Positions 1 to 8,162 of a DNA stretch of 64,000 bases are shown piece after piece. This stretch comes from Pontibacter mucosus. Its GTDB lineage: Bacteria > Bacteroidota > Bacteroidia > Cytophagales > Hymenobacteraceae. The stretch lies in NCBI RefSeq assembly GCF_003054055.1, contig NZ_QBKI01000008.1:124001-188000 (forward strand), read 5' to 3'. The translations under genes and the position numbers were made by a program. Below the pieces are notes generated by a model that searched no databases, was not told the origin of the DNA, and saw nothing but the letters and a program-made list of their open reading frames with translations. Every line of letters begins with the position of its first letter. Positions within the stretch are counted from its first letter, which is position 1.

Positions 1-1336
1 GGGCACCTTCTTTTACGCGCTCGTCAATTTCATCGAGCAGGTCGTCTACCTGGTTTGTGCTCGGACGCACCTCTATCTCTGGGTCCAGCAGGCCGGTTGG
101 GCGGATGATCTGCTCTACAATCACACCTTCGGATTTCTGTATCTCATAGTCGCCAGGCGTGGCGCTCACAAACACCACCTGGTGCATCAGGCTCTCAAAC
201 TCGTTGAAGGTGAGCGGGCGGTTGTCCATGGCCGCCGGCAAGCGGAAGCCATACTCTACCAGTGCCACCTTGCGCGAGCGGTCGCCGCCCCACATGGCGC
301 GCACCTGCGGCACGGTTACGTGGCTCTCGTCTATCACCATCAGGAAATCGTCCGGGAAATAATCAAGCAGACAGAACGGGCGGGCGCCTGGAGCACGGCG
401 GTCGAAGTAGCGGGAGTAGTTCTCAATGCCGGAGCAGTAGCCCAGCTCCCGGATCATCTCCAGGTCGAACTCGGTGCGCTCTTTGATGCGCTTGGCCTCT
501 ACCGGGCGATCCTCCTTCAGGAAATAGTCGTGCTGGGCCACCATGTCGAACTGGATCTCTTTGATAGCCTGGTGCAGCGTGTCCTTGCCGGTCACGAAAA
601 GGTTAGCCGGGTACAGCGTAACCGCTTTCTCGTCCGAGAGCTTCTTACCTGAGACCGGATCGATGCGATGAATGGCCTCCAGCTCGTCGCCGAAGAAGTA
701 TAAGCGGTAGGCAAAATCCGCGTAGGCCGGAAAGATGTCCACCGTGTCGCCTTTCACCCGAAATGTTCCACGTGTGAACTCAGCCTCGGTGCGGCTGTAA
801 AGAATCTGCACAAACGTATAAAGCAGGTTATTGCGGCTATAGCGTTGCCCCGGCGCCAGGTAAATCACGTTCTTGCCAAACTCCTCGGGGTTACCGATAC
901 CATAAATGCACGACACCGACGCCACCACCACAATATCGCGGCGACCCGAAAGCAAAGCCGAGGTAGTATGCAGGCGCAGCTTTTCAATCTCCTCGTTAAT
1001 TTGCAGGTCTTTCTCGATAAACACATCCGAGGAGGCGATATAAGCCTCCGGCTGGTAGTAGTCGTAGTAGGAGATGAAGTATTCGACAGCGTTATCCGGA
1101 AAGAACTGCTTAAACTCGCCGTACAGCTGCGCGGCCAGGGTTTTGTTGTGGCACAGCACCAGCGTGGGCTTGCCGGTGTTGGCAATCACATTGGCCATGG
1201 TAAAGGTTTTGCCCGTGCCCGTGGCTCCCAGCAATACCTGTACAGGCTCACCTTTGTTTATACCTTCTGTAAGTTGAGCGATGGCCTTGGGCTGGTCGCC
1301 TGTCGGCTGAAACTCAGATGTCAGTTTAAAATCCAT
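1..1336 (-). CDS. uvrB: UvrABC system protein B (excinuclease subunit), 3' end outside window
   Basis: Damage-verifying helicase subunit of nucleotide excision repair; it receives damaged DNA from UvrA and recruits the UvrC nuclease. The reverse-strand frame opens at the ATG at 1334-1336 (MDFKLTSEFQPTGDQPKAI) and stays open to base 1, about 445 residues of the usual 660-680. Visible are the N-terminal Q-motif-like GDQPKAI, Walker A GATGTGKT near residue 38, the beta-hairpin tip region with YYDYYQPEAY near residue 92, and the DEAD-type box in MVIDESHV. The C-terminal UvrC-interaction region lies outside. It is a single gene preceded by a 345-bp gap. Identification is secure; only the C-terminus is unseen. 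Confidence 0.97.
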   Translation of the reverse strand, partial: MDFKLTSEFQPTGDQPKAIAQLTEGINKGEPVQVLLGATGTGKTFTMANVIANTGKPTLVLCHNKTLAAQLYGEFKQFFPDNAVEYFISYYDYYQPEAYIASSDVFIEKDLQINEEIEKLRLHTTSALLSGRRDIVVVASVSCIYGIGNPEEFGKNVIYLAPGQRYSRNNLLYTFVQILYSRTEAEFTRGTFRVKGDTVDIFPAYADFAYRLYFFGDELEAIHRIDPVSGKKLSDEKAVTLYPANLFVTGKDTLHQAIKEIQFDMVAQHDYFLKEDRPVEAKRIKERTEFDLEMIRELGYCSGIENYSRYFDRRAPGARPFCLLDYFPDDFLMVIDESHVTVPQVRAMWGGDRSRKVALVEYGFRLPAAMDNRPLTFNEFESLMHQVVFVSATPGDYEIQKSEGVIVEQIIRPTGLLDPEIEVRPSTNQVDDLLDEIDERVKEGA

Positions 1337-1456
1337 TTGTTGATTTTACGGATTAGTAAAGATAAACTATAACATGTAAACTATACTGTAAGTTTACCCT
1401 CTTGCCAATTTATACTTGCCATGGCACAGCGTGTTACGCCACACTTTGGCCACGAA

Positions 1457-1483
1457 AAAAGCCTGTTGCAGAACAACAGGCTT
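1457..1483 (-). terminator. Orphan hairpin terminator upstream of uvrB
   Basis: A 10-bp stem (aagcctgttg / caacaggctt) has the pentaloop cagaa and is followed on the minus strand by a run of six T. No gene ends here: the Kelch gene already has its own terminator at 1625-1658, so this one would end a transcript starting inside 1484-1622, or act as a back-up. Confidence 0.6.
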
Positions 1484-1624
1484 AGTGTACTAAAATTACA
1501 GAAAATTCTTCTCCGGAAAGGGTTTTCAAGCTCCACGCCATCCACACAAAGTATAGCCAGGCTTTAAAGTATACCCTTTACCATACATAACTTCCAGTGA
1601 GCGGTTTAGGTTACGAGTTCCCAT

Positions 1625-1658
1625 AAAAAAGGCAGCCCGAAATCTCTTCCGGGCTGCC
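1625..1658 (-). terminator. Terminator of the DUF4270-Kelch operon
   Basis: A GC-rich stem (ggcagcccg / cgggctgcc) is followed on the minus strand by six T, 24 bases after the Kelch stop codon. Confidence 0.8.
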
Positions 1659-1681
1659 TGAAAGTATAATTTTTTTGCTCG

Positions 1682-2689
1682 TTACTCGTTGGCTGTAGTT
1701 GGGTTAAGCCTCCACAGATCGTCGAAACGGGTGGCGCCACTGTTGCCAAGGCCGATGTAGCCATATTCGCCTACACCAAAGCCAATGGCTCCCATGCGGA
1801 TACCTGCCTTAAAGTCGCCCAGCCTGGTCCACTGATCTGCCGCGGGGTCATACTTCCATACATCATTCAGCGGGGCACCGTTGTTGCCGCCCACTACATA
1901 GCCAAAGTTATGGATGCTGAAGGTGGCCGCATACGTACGCCCGCTCGGGAAGGTCTGGTTCGGACGGTCGTCGCTGGTCAGCCCTTTCAGGGATTTCCAC
2001 TGGCCGGTGGCAGGGTCAAACTCCATCAGGTCGGTCTGAAACAAGCTGTTGTTCTGGCCTCCGCCAATGTAGCCCTTGCCGTTTACCGTGAAAGCAAAAC
2101 CGTTCAATCGCTTCGCCCCTATCAGGCCAATCTGCTCCACCCAGGTGCTGGTGGCAGGATCATACTTCCAGAAGTCTTTCTGGTAATTGCCATCAAAGCC
2201 TGCGCCCACATAGCCCGCGTTCTCAAACGACAGGGCAACGGCACCGTAGCGGCCGGTGGCCGGGAAATCCGCTATTTGTGTCCATGTCAGGGCAACCGGG
2301 TCATACTCGTAAAAGTCCTTCAGGTAGTTCACGCCGTCGTAGCCGGTGCCCACGTAGCCTTTGCCAGCCGCAGAGAAAGCAACAGCGGCACTACGCGCGT
2401 CCCCCGGAAAATCAGGGAGCCTCACCCAGTTGTTCATGGCAGGATCATACATCCAGAAGTCTTTCAGGCGCTTGGTGCCGTCGTAGCCGGTGCCCACGTA
2501 TACTTTGCCATCGATGGTAAAAGAGACAGCGCTGTTACGGGCCACACCGGCAAAGTCCGATTGCTTTTGCCAGTTGCCCGGCGCCGGGGCATCGTCTTTG
2601 GTTTCCGTATCGCAGGAGGATAGCAGGCCCACCGATAGCAGCAGGGCCATCAGCATAAACAGGCGGGTGGATTTAAACTGTTTTTTCAT
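1682..2689 (-). CDS. Kelch-repeat lipoprotein
   Basis: Predicted 335-residue surface or periplasmic lipoprotein of unknown substrate. A lipoprotein signal peptide ends at LLSSC (Cys about residue 26). The rest consists of six Kelch-type blades of about 45-50 residues, with recurrent GKVYVGTGYDG, DFWMYDP and W-hydrophobic-DFP elements, which predict a six-bladed beta-propeller of the galactose-oxidase/Kelch fold. No catalytic Cys-Tyr pair of galactose oxidase is evident, so a binding or scaffolding role is more likely. The start lies 9 bases after the stop of the DUF4270 gene, so the two are almost surely co-transcribed and may form one surface assembly. Exact function unknown. Confidence 0.85.
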   Translation of the reverse strand: MKKQFKSTRLFMLMALLLSVGLLSSCDTETKDDAPAPGNWQKQSDFAGVARNSAVSFTIDGKVYVGTGYDGTKRLKDFWMYDPAMNNWVRLPDFPGDARSAAVAFSAAGKGYVGTGYDGVNYLKDFYEYDPVALTWTQIADFPATGRYGAVALSFENAGYVGAGFDGNYQKDFWKYDPATSTWVEQIGLIGAKRLNGFAFTVNGKGYIGGGQNNSLFQTDLMEFDPATGQWKSLKGLTSDDRPNQTFPSGRTYAATFSIHNFGYVVGGNNGAPLNDVWKYDPAADQWTRLGDFKAGIRMGAIGFGVGEYGYIGLGNSGATRFDDLWRLNPTTANE

Positions 2690-2698
2690 AGTTGTAGG

Positions 2699-4099
2699 TT
2701 ATTGGATAGTAGTATAGTAGATGCGGAGGCGTACATTTTTAAGAGCAGGGCTCGGAGCACCCACCACCAGACGGCTCACGCCACCCTGCACCTCAGCGGC
2801 CGTTGGGGCCAGGTACAGCGGCTTATTCAGTTCTCTTCCATCTTTCAGCCTGCTGATCAGGTACTCTGTAATAGAGAACTCGTAACGGCCATCGGTAGCG
2901 GTTTCGCTGGATTTGATAAAGTTGGAGGTCAGCAACTGCGGGCTTCTCGGATCTGGATACTCCATAGGGAGCGGCGAGTACTGCACATTGTTTCCGGCTG
3001 TTTGGTACAGCCCCATCGAGGCCGGTACTGGGAACGGATAAGTGGTGGAAGCGCCTCTGAAAGGCTCCACAACCAGCGTAGCCTTGTTGATGAGCTCCGG
3101 ACGCACAATCTCACGCAGCTTATCCAGGTGCGGAATGTCTATCCGGATAAAGAGCCCCGTTCCGCTCTGAGCCACGGCGATTTCGCCGGCCTGGCTTGCT
3201 GGCAGTTCCTTAGCATTCTGAAGCCCCTCCAGCGGGGTACCTGTATAGTCTCCCTCATACCGGTTGTACTGCAGCGGCGCGTTGGCCAGCGGGAAGTCCA
3301 TCGTTTTTACCGTTCTGGCGCCCCCCGAGGCGGAAGGCTCAGAAAAGTATAGCCGCACAATGGCGCCCGAAGTAGGGAAGCCAATCACAGCGTTACCGGC
3401 AGTAGACGTAATAGCCAGCCCTTTGAAGTAGGCCACAAAATTAGTGACATCCTTTATCTTCTCGTCGCCGGCCTTGTGCAGGTCGAACCACCTTTTGCCC
3501 AGATCATCGCTCAGGTCGATGATCAGAGTATCCTTCCTAACAGGCCTTGGTGCGAACGTATACGTAGCCAGCGGCTCTGGCTGCAGGGTTGCTTTGGTGG
3601 TATTGTAAAGGGCAGCGTTCTGGTAGAAGTATGAATTTGGCTCCTCCTGCGGCACAGTGGGCGGAAGAGCGCGTGCCGTTAGCGCGGAGGTAAGCTCATG
3701 TATGCTAAGCGTCAGACTCTGCGTGGTGTCGCCGTAGTAATAGCCCGAAGTGGGCAAGTGCAGCTTTATGGAATCAAAAGCTGCCTCTGCGTTTAGGGTT
3801 GGCAGCGCCGATGGGCCAACCTGAAAGTAGGTGGAGGCGCGCAGGGTACCGGTTTGCGGGGTAGTATACTGCCCCACAAGCATGCTCCCTCTGCCGGAGG
3901 TAGCAATAGAGTCTGCTTTTACAGTCGTCAGGTTTAGGGTAAGCGTGTCCACGAAGGTACCAGACACGTTATCCTCAACCAGTTCCAGGCCCAGCTCGTT
4001 CGGGTCCTCGCAAGAGGCCAGCAACAGCACAGCGCCCAGGCAGTAAAGCAGGTGGTTAAACTTTTTCCTGAAAAGGGATTTTTTTGTAGGGAATTGCAT
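2699..4099 (-). CDS. DUF4270 family lipoprotein
   Basis: Predicted 466-residue lipoprotein of the Bacteroidota family DUF4270, function unknown. I take the ATG at 4097-4099: it gives MQFPTKKSLFRKKFNHLL, then a hydrophobic stretch and lipobox LLLASC, whereas the longer reading frame (to 4219) only adds 40 residues with no signal character. Family hallmarks are the post-Cys EDPNELGLEL segment, then the DTLTLNLTTVKADSIATS stretch, and a long beta-rich body ending in LRIYYTTIQ. First gene of a two-gene operon with the downstream Kelch lipoprotein. DUF4270 proteins are usually outer-membrane or surface-attached; a pairing with a propeller suggests a surface complex (inference). Confidence 0.85.
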   Translation of the reverse strand: MQFPTKKSLFRKKFNHLLYCLGAVLLLASCEDPNELGLELVEDNVSGTFVDTLTLNLTTVKADSIATSGRGSMLVGQYTTPQTGTLRASTYFQVGPSALPTLNAEAAFDSIKLHLPTSGYYYGDTTQSLTLSIHELTSALTARALPPTVPQEEPNSYFYQNAALYNTTKATLQPEPLATYTFAPRPVRKDTLIIDLSDDLGKRWFDLHKAGDEKIKDVTNFVAYFKGLAITSTAGNAVIGFPTSGAIVRLYFSEPSASGGARTVKTMDFPLANAPLQYNRYEGDYTGTPLEGLQNAKELPASQAGEIAVAQSGTGLFIRIDIPHLDKLREIVRPELINKATLVVEPFRGASTTYPFPVPASMGLYQTAGNNVQYSPLPMEYPDPRSPQLLTSNFIKSSETATDGRYEFSITEYLISRLKDGRELNKPLYLAPTAAEVQGGVSRLVVGAPSPALKNVRLRIYYTTIQ

Positions 4100-4364
4100 A
4101 TGAAAATGACCTTGAAAACAGGTTTTCCTCAACTGAGCAGAGGCGGCCTTTTTTGTGCTTGCCTCACCTGGCCTTGAAGAGAAACATCGTGTAAAGATTC
4201 CTTTTGAAACCATAGCCACGGGGCTACAATTAATTCAGCTTCAAATATAACACTAAATTTTTCTTCATCAGAAAGATATTACCTCCTGTAAACTGCAAAC
4301 ACAGCAGATTATTGTGCCGTAATGCAGCGTTCGCCAGCCGCAGCGGAACCGCAACCTGCGGGGT

Positions 4365-4391
4365 AAACAAAAGGCCCGCCAAGCAGGCCTT
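4365..4391 (-). terminator. Terminator of the small lipoprotein gene
   Basis: Stem aaggcc / ggcctt with partly paired interior, followed by a T-rich run on the minus strand, 55 bases downstream of the stop at 4446. Confidence 0.55.
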
Positions 4392-4445
4392 CTGATTTTT
4401 TCACCTTATTTAATCGATCACATTACACTTATTCACTTCACATTA

Positions 4446-4820
4446 TTAACTGGCCCCGGGCTCGCCGCAAACACCTGCCACCCGCACAGGTGGGTACAGC
4501 ATCGCATTGGCAGTGCAGCGTGGGCCGTCGGAGCCGTTCAGCTCCAGGCGCAGGCTCACCTTCTGGCCGGGCTGCCTGTACTGCTCAGGCAGGTTGCTGG
4601 TCGTAACATAGCCGCCATGCAGCTGCCCTACATAGCTCCCGGCCCTGGTGGCCACGTCCTCGGTGTCATCCTCCAGCTTCAGGATATACCAGCCGGGAGC
4701 GCAGTCCTGGGCCACCACCTCTGCCATGGTGCAAGCCGGCACCGGCGCTGCTTTGTTGCAGCCCGATACCAGCAGCGCAAGGCAGAGGTAAAGTAAGATG
4801 ATGCAGCCGATGGTTTTCAT
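4446..4820 (-). CDS. Small lipoprotein of unknown function
   Basis: 124-residue predicted lipoprotein starting MKTIGCIILLYLCLALLVSG followed by the lipobox Cys; this start gives a clean signal peptide, while the frame open to 4856 would add 12 residues ahead of it. The mature part has three further Cys (PACTM, AQDCAPGWY, PRCTAN) plus one in VAGVCGEPG, so two disulfides are plausible. It looks like a small all-beta domain. I do not recognise the family. It stands alone, with its own terminator, between the DUF4270 operon and the sigma/anti-sigma operon. Confidence 0.7.
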   Translation of the reverse strand: MKTIGCIILLYLCLALLVSGCNKAAPVPACTMAEVVAQDCAPGWYILKLEDDTEDVATRAGSYVGQLHGGYVTTSNLPEQYRQPGQKVSLRLELNGSDGPRCTANAMLYPPVRVAGVCGEPGAS

Positions 4821-4904
4821 GTTGATACGCAGGGACGATGGGTACTTAGCTGCCACTTTGCCGGAGGCAGCACTGATTCATAGCTCAGAAAATGGCACTG
4901 ATTT

Positions 4905-5009
4905 TTAAAGTATAGCCAGGATTAGAAGCACCAGCAGCAGGTACCACCCGTACAGGTTCTCTTGAGCCGCAAACAGAAGTAATTCCAGTATGTCCAGCAG
5001 TGGCTTCAT
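4905..5009 (-). CDS. Possible 34-residue membrane micropeptide
   Basis: A short frame starts MKPLLDILELLLFAAQENLY and ends with a strongly hydrophobic LLLVLLILAIL tail before TAA. It fills the gap between the barrel gene (stop 5090) and the small lipoprotein (start 4820), in the same direction. An AAGGAT lies about 20 bases upstream of the ATG, too far for a normal ribosome site, although Bacteroidota often do without one. The stop overlaps an AAGTATA motif copy. A single-membrane-helix peptide is possible; a chance frame is equally so. Confidence 0.3.
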   Translation of the reverse strand: MKPLLDILELLLFAAQENLYGWYLLLVLLILAIL

Positions 5010-5089
5010 AAGCGGCGGCTTTTATCCTTCTACAATATGATGACCCGTAAACGGGGCCGAGCGTTGCAGGCTTGCGAAGAAAAATATAC

Positions 5090-6748
5090 TTACCTGCGGC
5101 CAGCGCCCAGCTCGTAGTTTAGCGCCATGTTGATGCCTATGGTGTACGGCTTGCCTTGCGGTGCCTGGGCTTTGTCTGAACCCGTGAGCAGCGTATCGAA
5201 GTAGGCCCTGTACTCCGGACCGATGGCCACGGACAGGTTATTGGAGAGGCGCTTACCCACACCGGCTGTCGCATTGCCGGACCATTGCAGTTTCCGGAAC
5301 GGGGAGTTCTCATCGTTCAGGCCGTAGTCAATGTCTTTTACCTCCGCCGAGGAAGCTAGCACAGATGTTTGCAGCAGGATATTGGCCGCCACGCCTCCTC
5401 CGGCGTACCAGAACCAGTCCTTGCCCAGATTGCCCTCGTATTGTGCCCCAACAGGCACAGTGAGGTGACGGTAACGGTAAGTGACATTGAACTCGTCGGT
5501 TTTAGCCAGGCTGAGCGAGTCAGAGGCGTAGTTGCTGCTGAGGGTGGGCACAAAAACGGTGCTCTCCGCCGCAGCTTTCCCCTGTCTTGAGCCCGGGTTG
5601 CGCCAGAACTGCTGCATCACGTAGCTCGACTTGGAGCGGGCTGTACTTTGCATAAAGCCCAAGCCGCCCAGCAGCTTCCATTTCTTCCCGACTCTCATAC
5701 CTGCCTTCACTTCCACACCGAATGAGAAGCCCGGCTCCATTTCCTGGTCATGCTCCTCGCGAGCCTCATCCATCAGCCGTGAAGACTGCTCCATAGCCGT
5801 AGAAGGCGCAAGGGATGCAAAGCTGGTTACCGGCCCCATTGTCTGGGCAGGGGAACTGATGTTCTGCTCGAAGTAGCTCGGGGCATAAGCCATACCCAGC
5901 GACCACCTTCCTCCGGCGCTCGCGCCCTGCTCCGGTTCAGAAACCCCGACAGCTGCCAGCGCTTTGTTATCCGATTTGTAAGTTTGCAGCACGGATTCCT
6001 GCTCTTTCCGGATTTGCTTCATGCGGCTGATCACAGCCTCGTTCAAGGCTCTAAAATCATCAACCGGATTTGGTACAGCCTCCGCGAAGCCCTGATTTCT
6101 ACCTGAAGACATAAGGCCGGCAGCAGAGTTTGATCTGTCAAGAAAAGAGGCGTTTATACTTCCAGAACTTATGGCGCGGCTCAGGTTTATACTTTGCCTG
6201 TTTCCGTTGTGCTGGCTTGCAGCGGTATACTTGCCTGCCCGTGTACTGTACCAGGCGCCCGGCGCTGTTGTTTCTGCCTTGGCCATACTTTCAGCCTCTG
6301 TCGCAGCTGCTTCTGCCACAGGGGCAGCGGAGGCGATTGACTGCGACGGTGCTTTCTGACGTGGCTGCTCCTCCTGCGGCCTTACAGCTGCCTGCATGGC
6401 GGAGGCAATAGCTTCGTCCGGGGCCACGGCTTCTGCTGCTGCCTTCTGCTCTGGCGCAACAGCGGCGATGCCCTGCATCTGAGGCTGTGCTCCGGCTAAC
6501 GGACTTTCAGGCTGCCCGCCGAAGTAGTAGGCGGCAAACCCGCCCGCCACAAGCAGCAGGGTAATACAGGCAGCGGCCAGCTGCCTGTAAAACAACATCC
6601 CTCGCTTGTATTGTCCGTTTTCCTGTACCGTCAGGCTATGGTCTATGCGCGCCCATAGGTCTGCAGACGGAGAGGCCTCAGCGTCCTGCAGGCGACGGCG
6701 AAACTCTTCCTCAAAGTTTCCTCGCTTATGGTTAGTTGCTGATGACAT
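5090..6748 (-). CDS. Anti-sigma-like N-terminus joined to outer-membrane beta-barrel
   Basis: 552 residues in three parts. Residues 1-50 are cytoplasmic-type and charged (NFEEEFRRRLQDAE), with a DLWARIDHSL motif common in Bacteroidota anti-sigma partners. A transmembrane helix follows at about 53-72 (LAAACITLLLVAGGFAAYYF), then a long Ala/Gln/Glu/Ser-rich linker to about residue 270, then a C-terminal porin-like barrel (alternating strands such as YRHLTVPVGAQYEG, AIGPEYRAYFDTLL). It overlaps the ECF sigma gene upstream by 17 bases, so the two are translationally coupled and this is presumably its regulator. One chain with an inner-membrane helix and an outer-membrane barrel would span the envelope. 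The barrel could instead be periplasm-facing and unrelated to sensing. Confidence 0.75.
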   Translation of the reverse strand: MSSATNHKRGNFEEEFRRRLQDAEASPSADLWARIDHSLTVQENGQYKRGMLFYRQLAAACITLLLVAGGFAAYYFGGQPESPLAGAQPQMQGIAAVAPEQKAAAEAVAPDEAIASAMQAAVRPQEEQPRQKAPSQSIASAAPVAEAAATEAESMAKAETTAPGAWYSTRAGKYTAASQHNGNRQSINLSRAISSGSINASFLDRSNSAAGLMSSGRNQGFAEAVPNPVDDFRALNEAVISRMKQIRKEQESVLQTYKSDNKALAAVGVSEPEQGASAGGRWSLGMAYAPSYFEQNISSPAQTMGPVTSFASLAPSTAMEQSSRLMDEAREEHDQEMEPGFSFGVEVKAGMRVGKKWKLLGGLGFMQSTARSKSSYVMQQFWRNPGSRQGKAAAESTVFVPTLSSNYASDSLSLAKTDEFNVTYRYRHLTVPVGAQYEGNLGKDWFWYAGGGVAANILLQTSVLASSAEVKDIDYGLNDENSPFRKLQWSGNATAGVGKRLSNNLSVAIGPEYRAYFDTLLTGSDKAQAPQGKPYTIGINMALNYELGAGRR

Positions 6749-7310
6749 GTTCCTTAACTTTTTGCTCCTGGCGCAGCAGCATACCCTGTAGTATGGCCCT
6801 GGCTCGTGAGTATTGTGACTTAGAAGTTCCCTCTGAAATGCCCAGCAGCTCGCCTATCTCCTTATGGTTGTAGCCCTCAATGGCGTACAGGTTAAACACC
6901 ATGCGGTAGCGGGGAGCCAGGCTCTGGATCATGCCCATCAGTTCGCTCATCGTGTAGCCGCTCAGGCTTACGTCTTCAGAGCTTATGTTGGCCACTTCCT
7001 CCGCTTCATGCGACACCGTGAGCAACTGCTTGCTGCGCAGGTGCTTCAGGGCGGTGTTTATCACGATGCGGCGGATCCAGAACTCAAGCGGGCAATCCTT
7101 TTTAAAGCTGGCAATATGGTTGAACACCTTCACAAAGGCGTCCTGCATGATATCCTCAGCTTCAAAGGTGGTGGGGGCGTAGCGCAGGCAGACAGCCATC
7201 ATCTTCTTTGAGTATAGGTCATAGAGCAGACGCTGCATGTCGCGCTTGCCCGCGATGCACCCCTCTATGAGTTTATCCTCGTCCGACTTTGGTTTTGTAA
7301 AAAGCTTCAA
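6732..7310 (-). CDS. RNA polymerase ECF sigma factor
   Basis: 192-residue sigma-70 family factor of the extracytoplasmic-function type. Region 2 spans about residues 20-90 (LYDLYSKKMMAVCLRYA, EAEDIMQDAFVKVF, FWIRRIVINTALKHLR). Region 4 spans about 125-180 (LAPRYRMVFNLYAIEGYNHK, EIGELLGISEGTSKSQYSRA, helix-turn-helix). It should direct RNA polymerase to an unknown regulon and be held inactive by the product of the overlapping downstream gene, whose start codon lies inside this frame (17-base overlap). The 356-bp upstream gap holds its promoter. Confidence 0.92.
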   Translation of the reverse strand: MKLFTKPKSDEDKLIEGCIAGKRDMQRLLYDLYSKKMMAVCLRYAPTTFEAEDIMQDAFVKVFNHIASFKKDCPLEFWIRRIVINTALKHLRSKQLLTVSHEAEEVANISSEDVSLSGYTMSELMGMIQSLAPRYRMVFNLYAIEGYNHKEIGELLGISEGTSKSQYSRARAILQGMLLRQEQKVKEHVISN

Positions 7311-7666
7311 GCGCGCCTTGCTTACGTTTCCTTTTCTCTATGATTCCTGCCGCGCGGGTATGGTTGCAAGCAGGTTAAAATATTTTTCAGGGGCAGGCAA
7401 GCCCCTGACAGAGACCTGCTTTCCGGATCTAAAGATAGGAAAATCCTGTAGGAGCATCAGCAGCGCCCGCTGTGTTTATACCAGATTTTACCAAACAAAA
7501 TACCATCCGGCACCCAGCAGGCAGATTTATACTTTAGCAAGGGGCGTGAAAAGTATAGGCACCTATAAAAGTAAAGCCTCCCGGGGAGGGAGGCTCTCTT
7601 CTTTCGCAGCAAGCTTTTGTAGTGTTGTAAATCATCTTAAACCTCGCTCAAAAGATCTTTGGTGTC
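7311..7666. other. Intergenic gap between ECF sigma gene and YkvA-like gene
   Basis: No gene seen. It contains two AAGTATA/TATACTT copies (about 7527 and 7550), the terminator at 7571-7595, and by position the minus-strand promoter of the sigma/anti-sigma operon, for which no clear consensus could be assigned. Confidence 0.5.
7571..7595 (-). terminator. Terminator downstream of the YkvA-like gene
   Basis: Stem agcctccc / gggaggct with a 5-base loop, followed on the minus strand by a T-rich stretch, about 70 bases after the stop codon. Confidence 0.6.
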
Positions 7667-8095
7667 TTAGTAAGGCATTTTAATATAAAGCAGCTTGTAG
7701 CAAAGTATGGCAATTATCGTCAACAATAAAATCCAGGTATAACTGATGGCTCTTAGCGCCAACACAGATTCATTCATGTCCTCTATGGCGTTCAGCCTCG
7801 CTTCGTCCCGCACTTTATCGGGCAGCAACCTGTACGAAGCGGTCAGTCCCACTGCTACGATGACCACGTCATCCAGGTAACCAAAAACCGGTGTAAGGTC
7901 GGGCAGCAAATCCAGCGGGCTTACTGCATATACCAGCGATAAAGCCAGGAGCACTCTTACATACCACTTCACGCGCGCATCGCGGTACGCCAGGTACAAC
8001 GCGTAAATCTCAGTATGGAATAGGTGTGCTTTTTGTTTAAGGGTGTATAAATGCGTCATGCAGTAGGGTTTAGGTGCTTCCCTACTTAAACGCAT
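7667..8095 (-). CDS. YkvA/DUF1232 family membrane protein
   Basis: 142 residues; a start at the internal Met 13 (8059, MTHLYTLKQKAH) is equally plausible. The DUF1232 core is clear at about residues 43-75: WYVRVLLALSLVYAVSPLDL followed by LPDLTPVFGYLDDVVIV, with the hallmark SPLDLLPDxxPxxGYLDD. A second hydrophobic segment at the C-terminus (SYTWILLLTIIAILCYKLLY) predicts a small membrane protein. The family's role is unknown. Single gene with its own terminator. Confidence 0.85.
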   Translation of the reverse strand: MRLSREAPKPYCMTHLYTLKQKAHLFHTEIYALYLAYRDARVKWYVRVLLALSLVYAVSPLDLLPDLTPVFGYLDDVVIVAVGLTASYRLLPDKVRDEARLNAIEDMNESVLALRAISYTWILLLTIIAILCYKLLYIKMPY

Positions 8096-8162
8096 CTAAC
8101 ACAGGGTAAAGTTGCAGTGCAAGAGGCTTTTATTACGTGCCCAGTAATTGTATAACAAAATA

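Larger units (their letters stand above)
1337..1681. other. Intergenic gap with two minus-strand terminators and three AAGTATA copies
   Basis: No open frame of convincing length or composition. It holds the Kelch-gene terminator, a second orphan hairpin (1457-1483), and AAGTATA/TATACTT copies near 1411, 1550 and 1566. The uvrB promoter must lie between 1336 and about 1450, but I see no clean TTG-N19-TAnnTTTG match. Confidence 0.5.
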
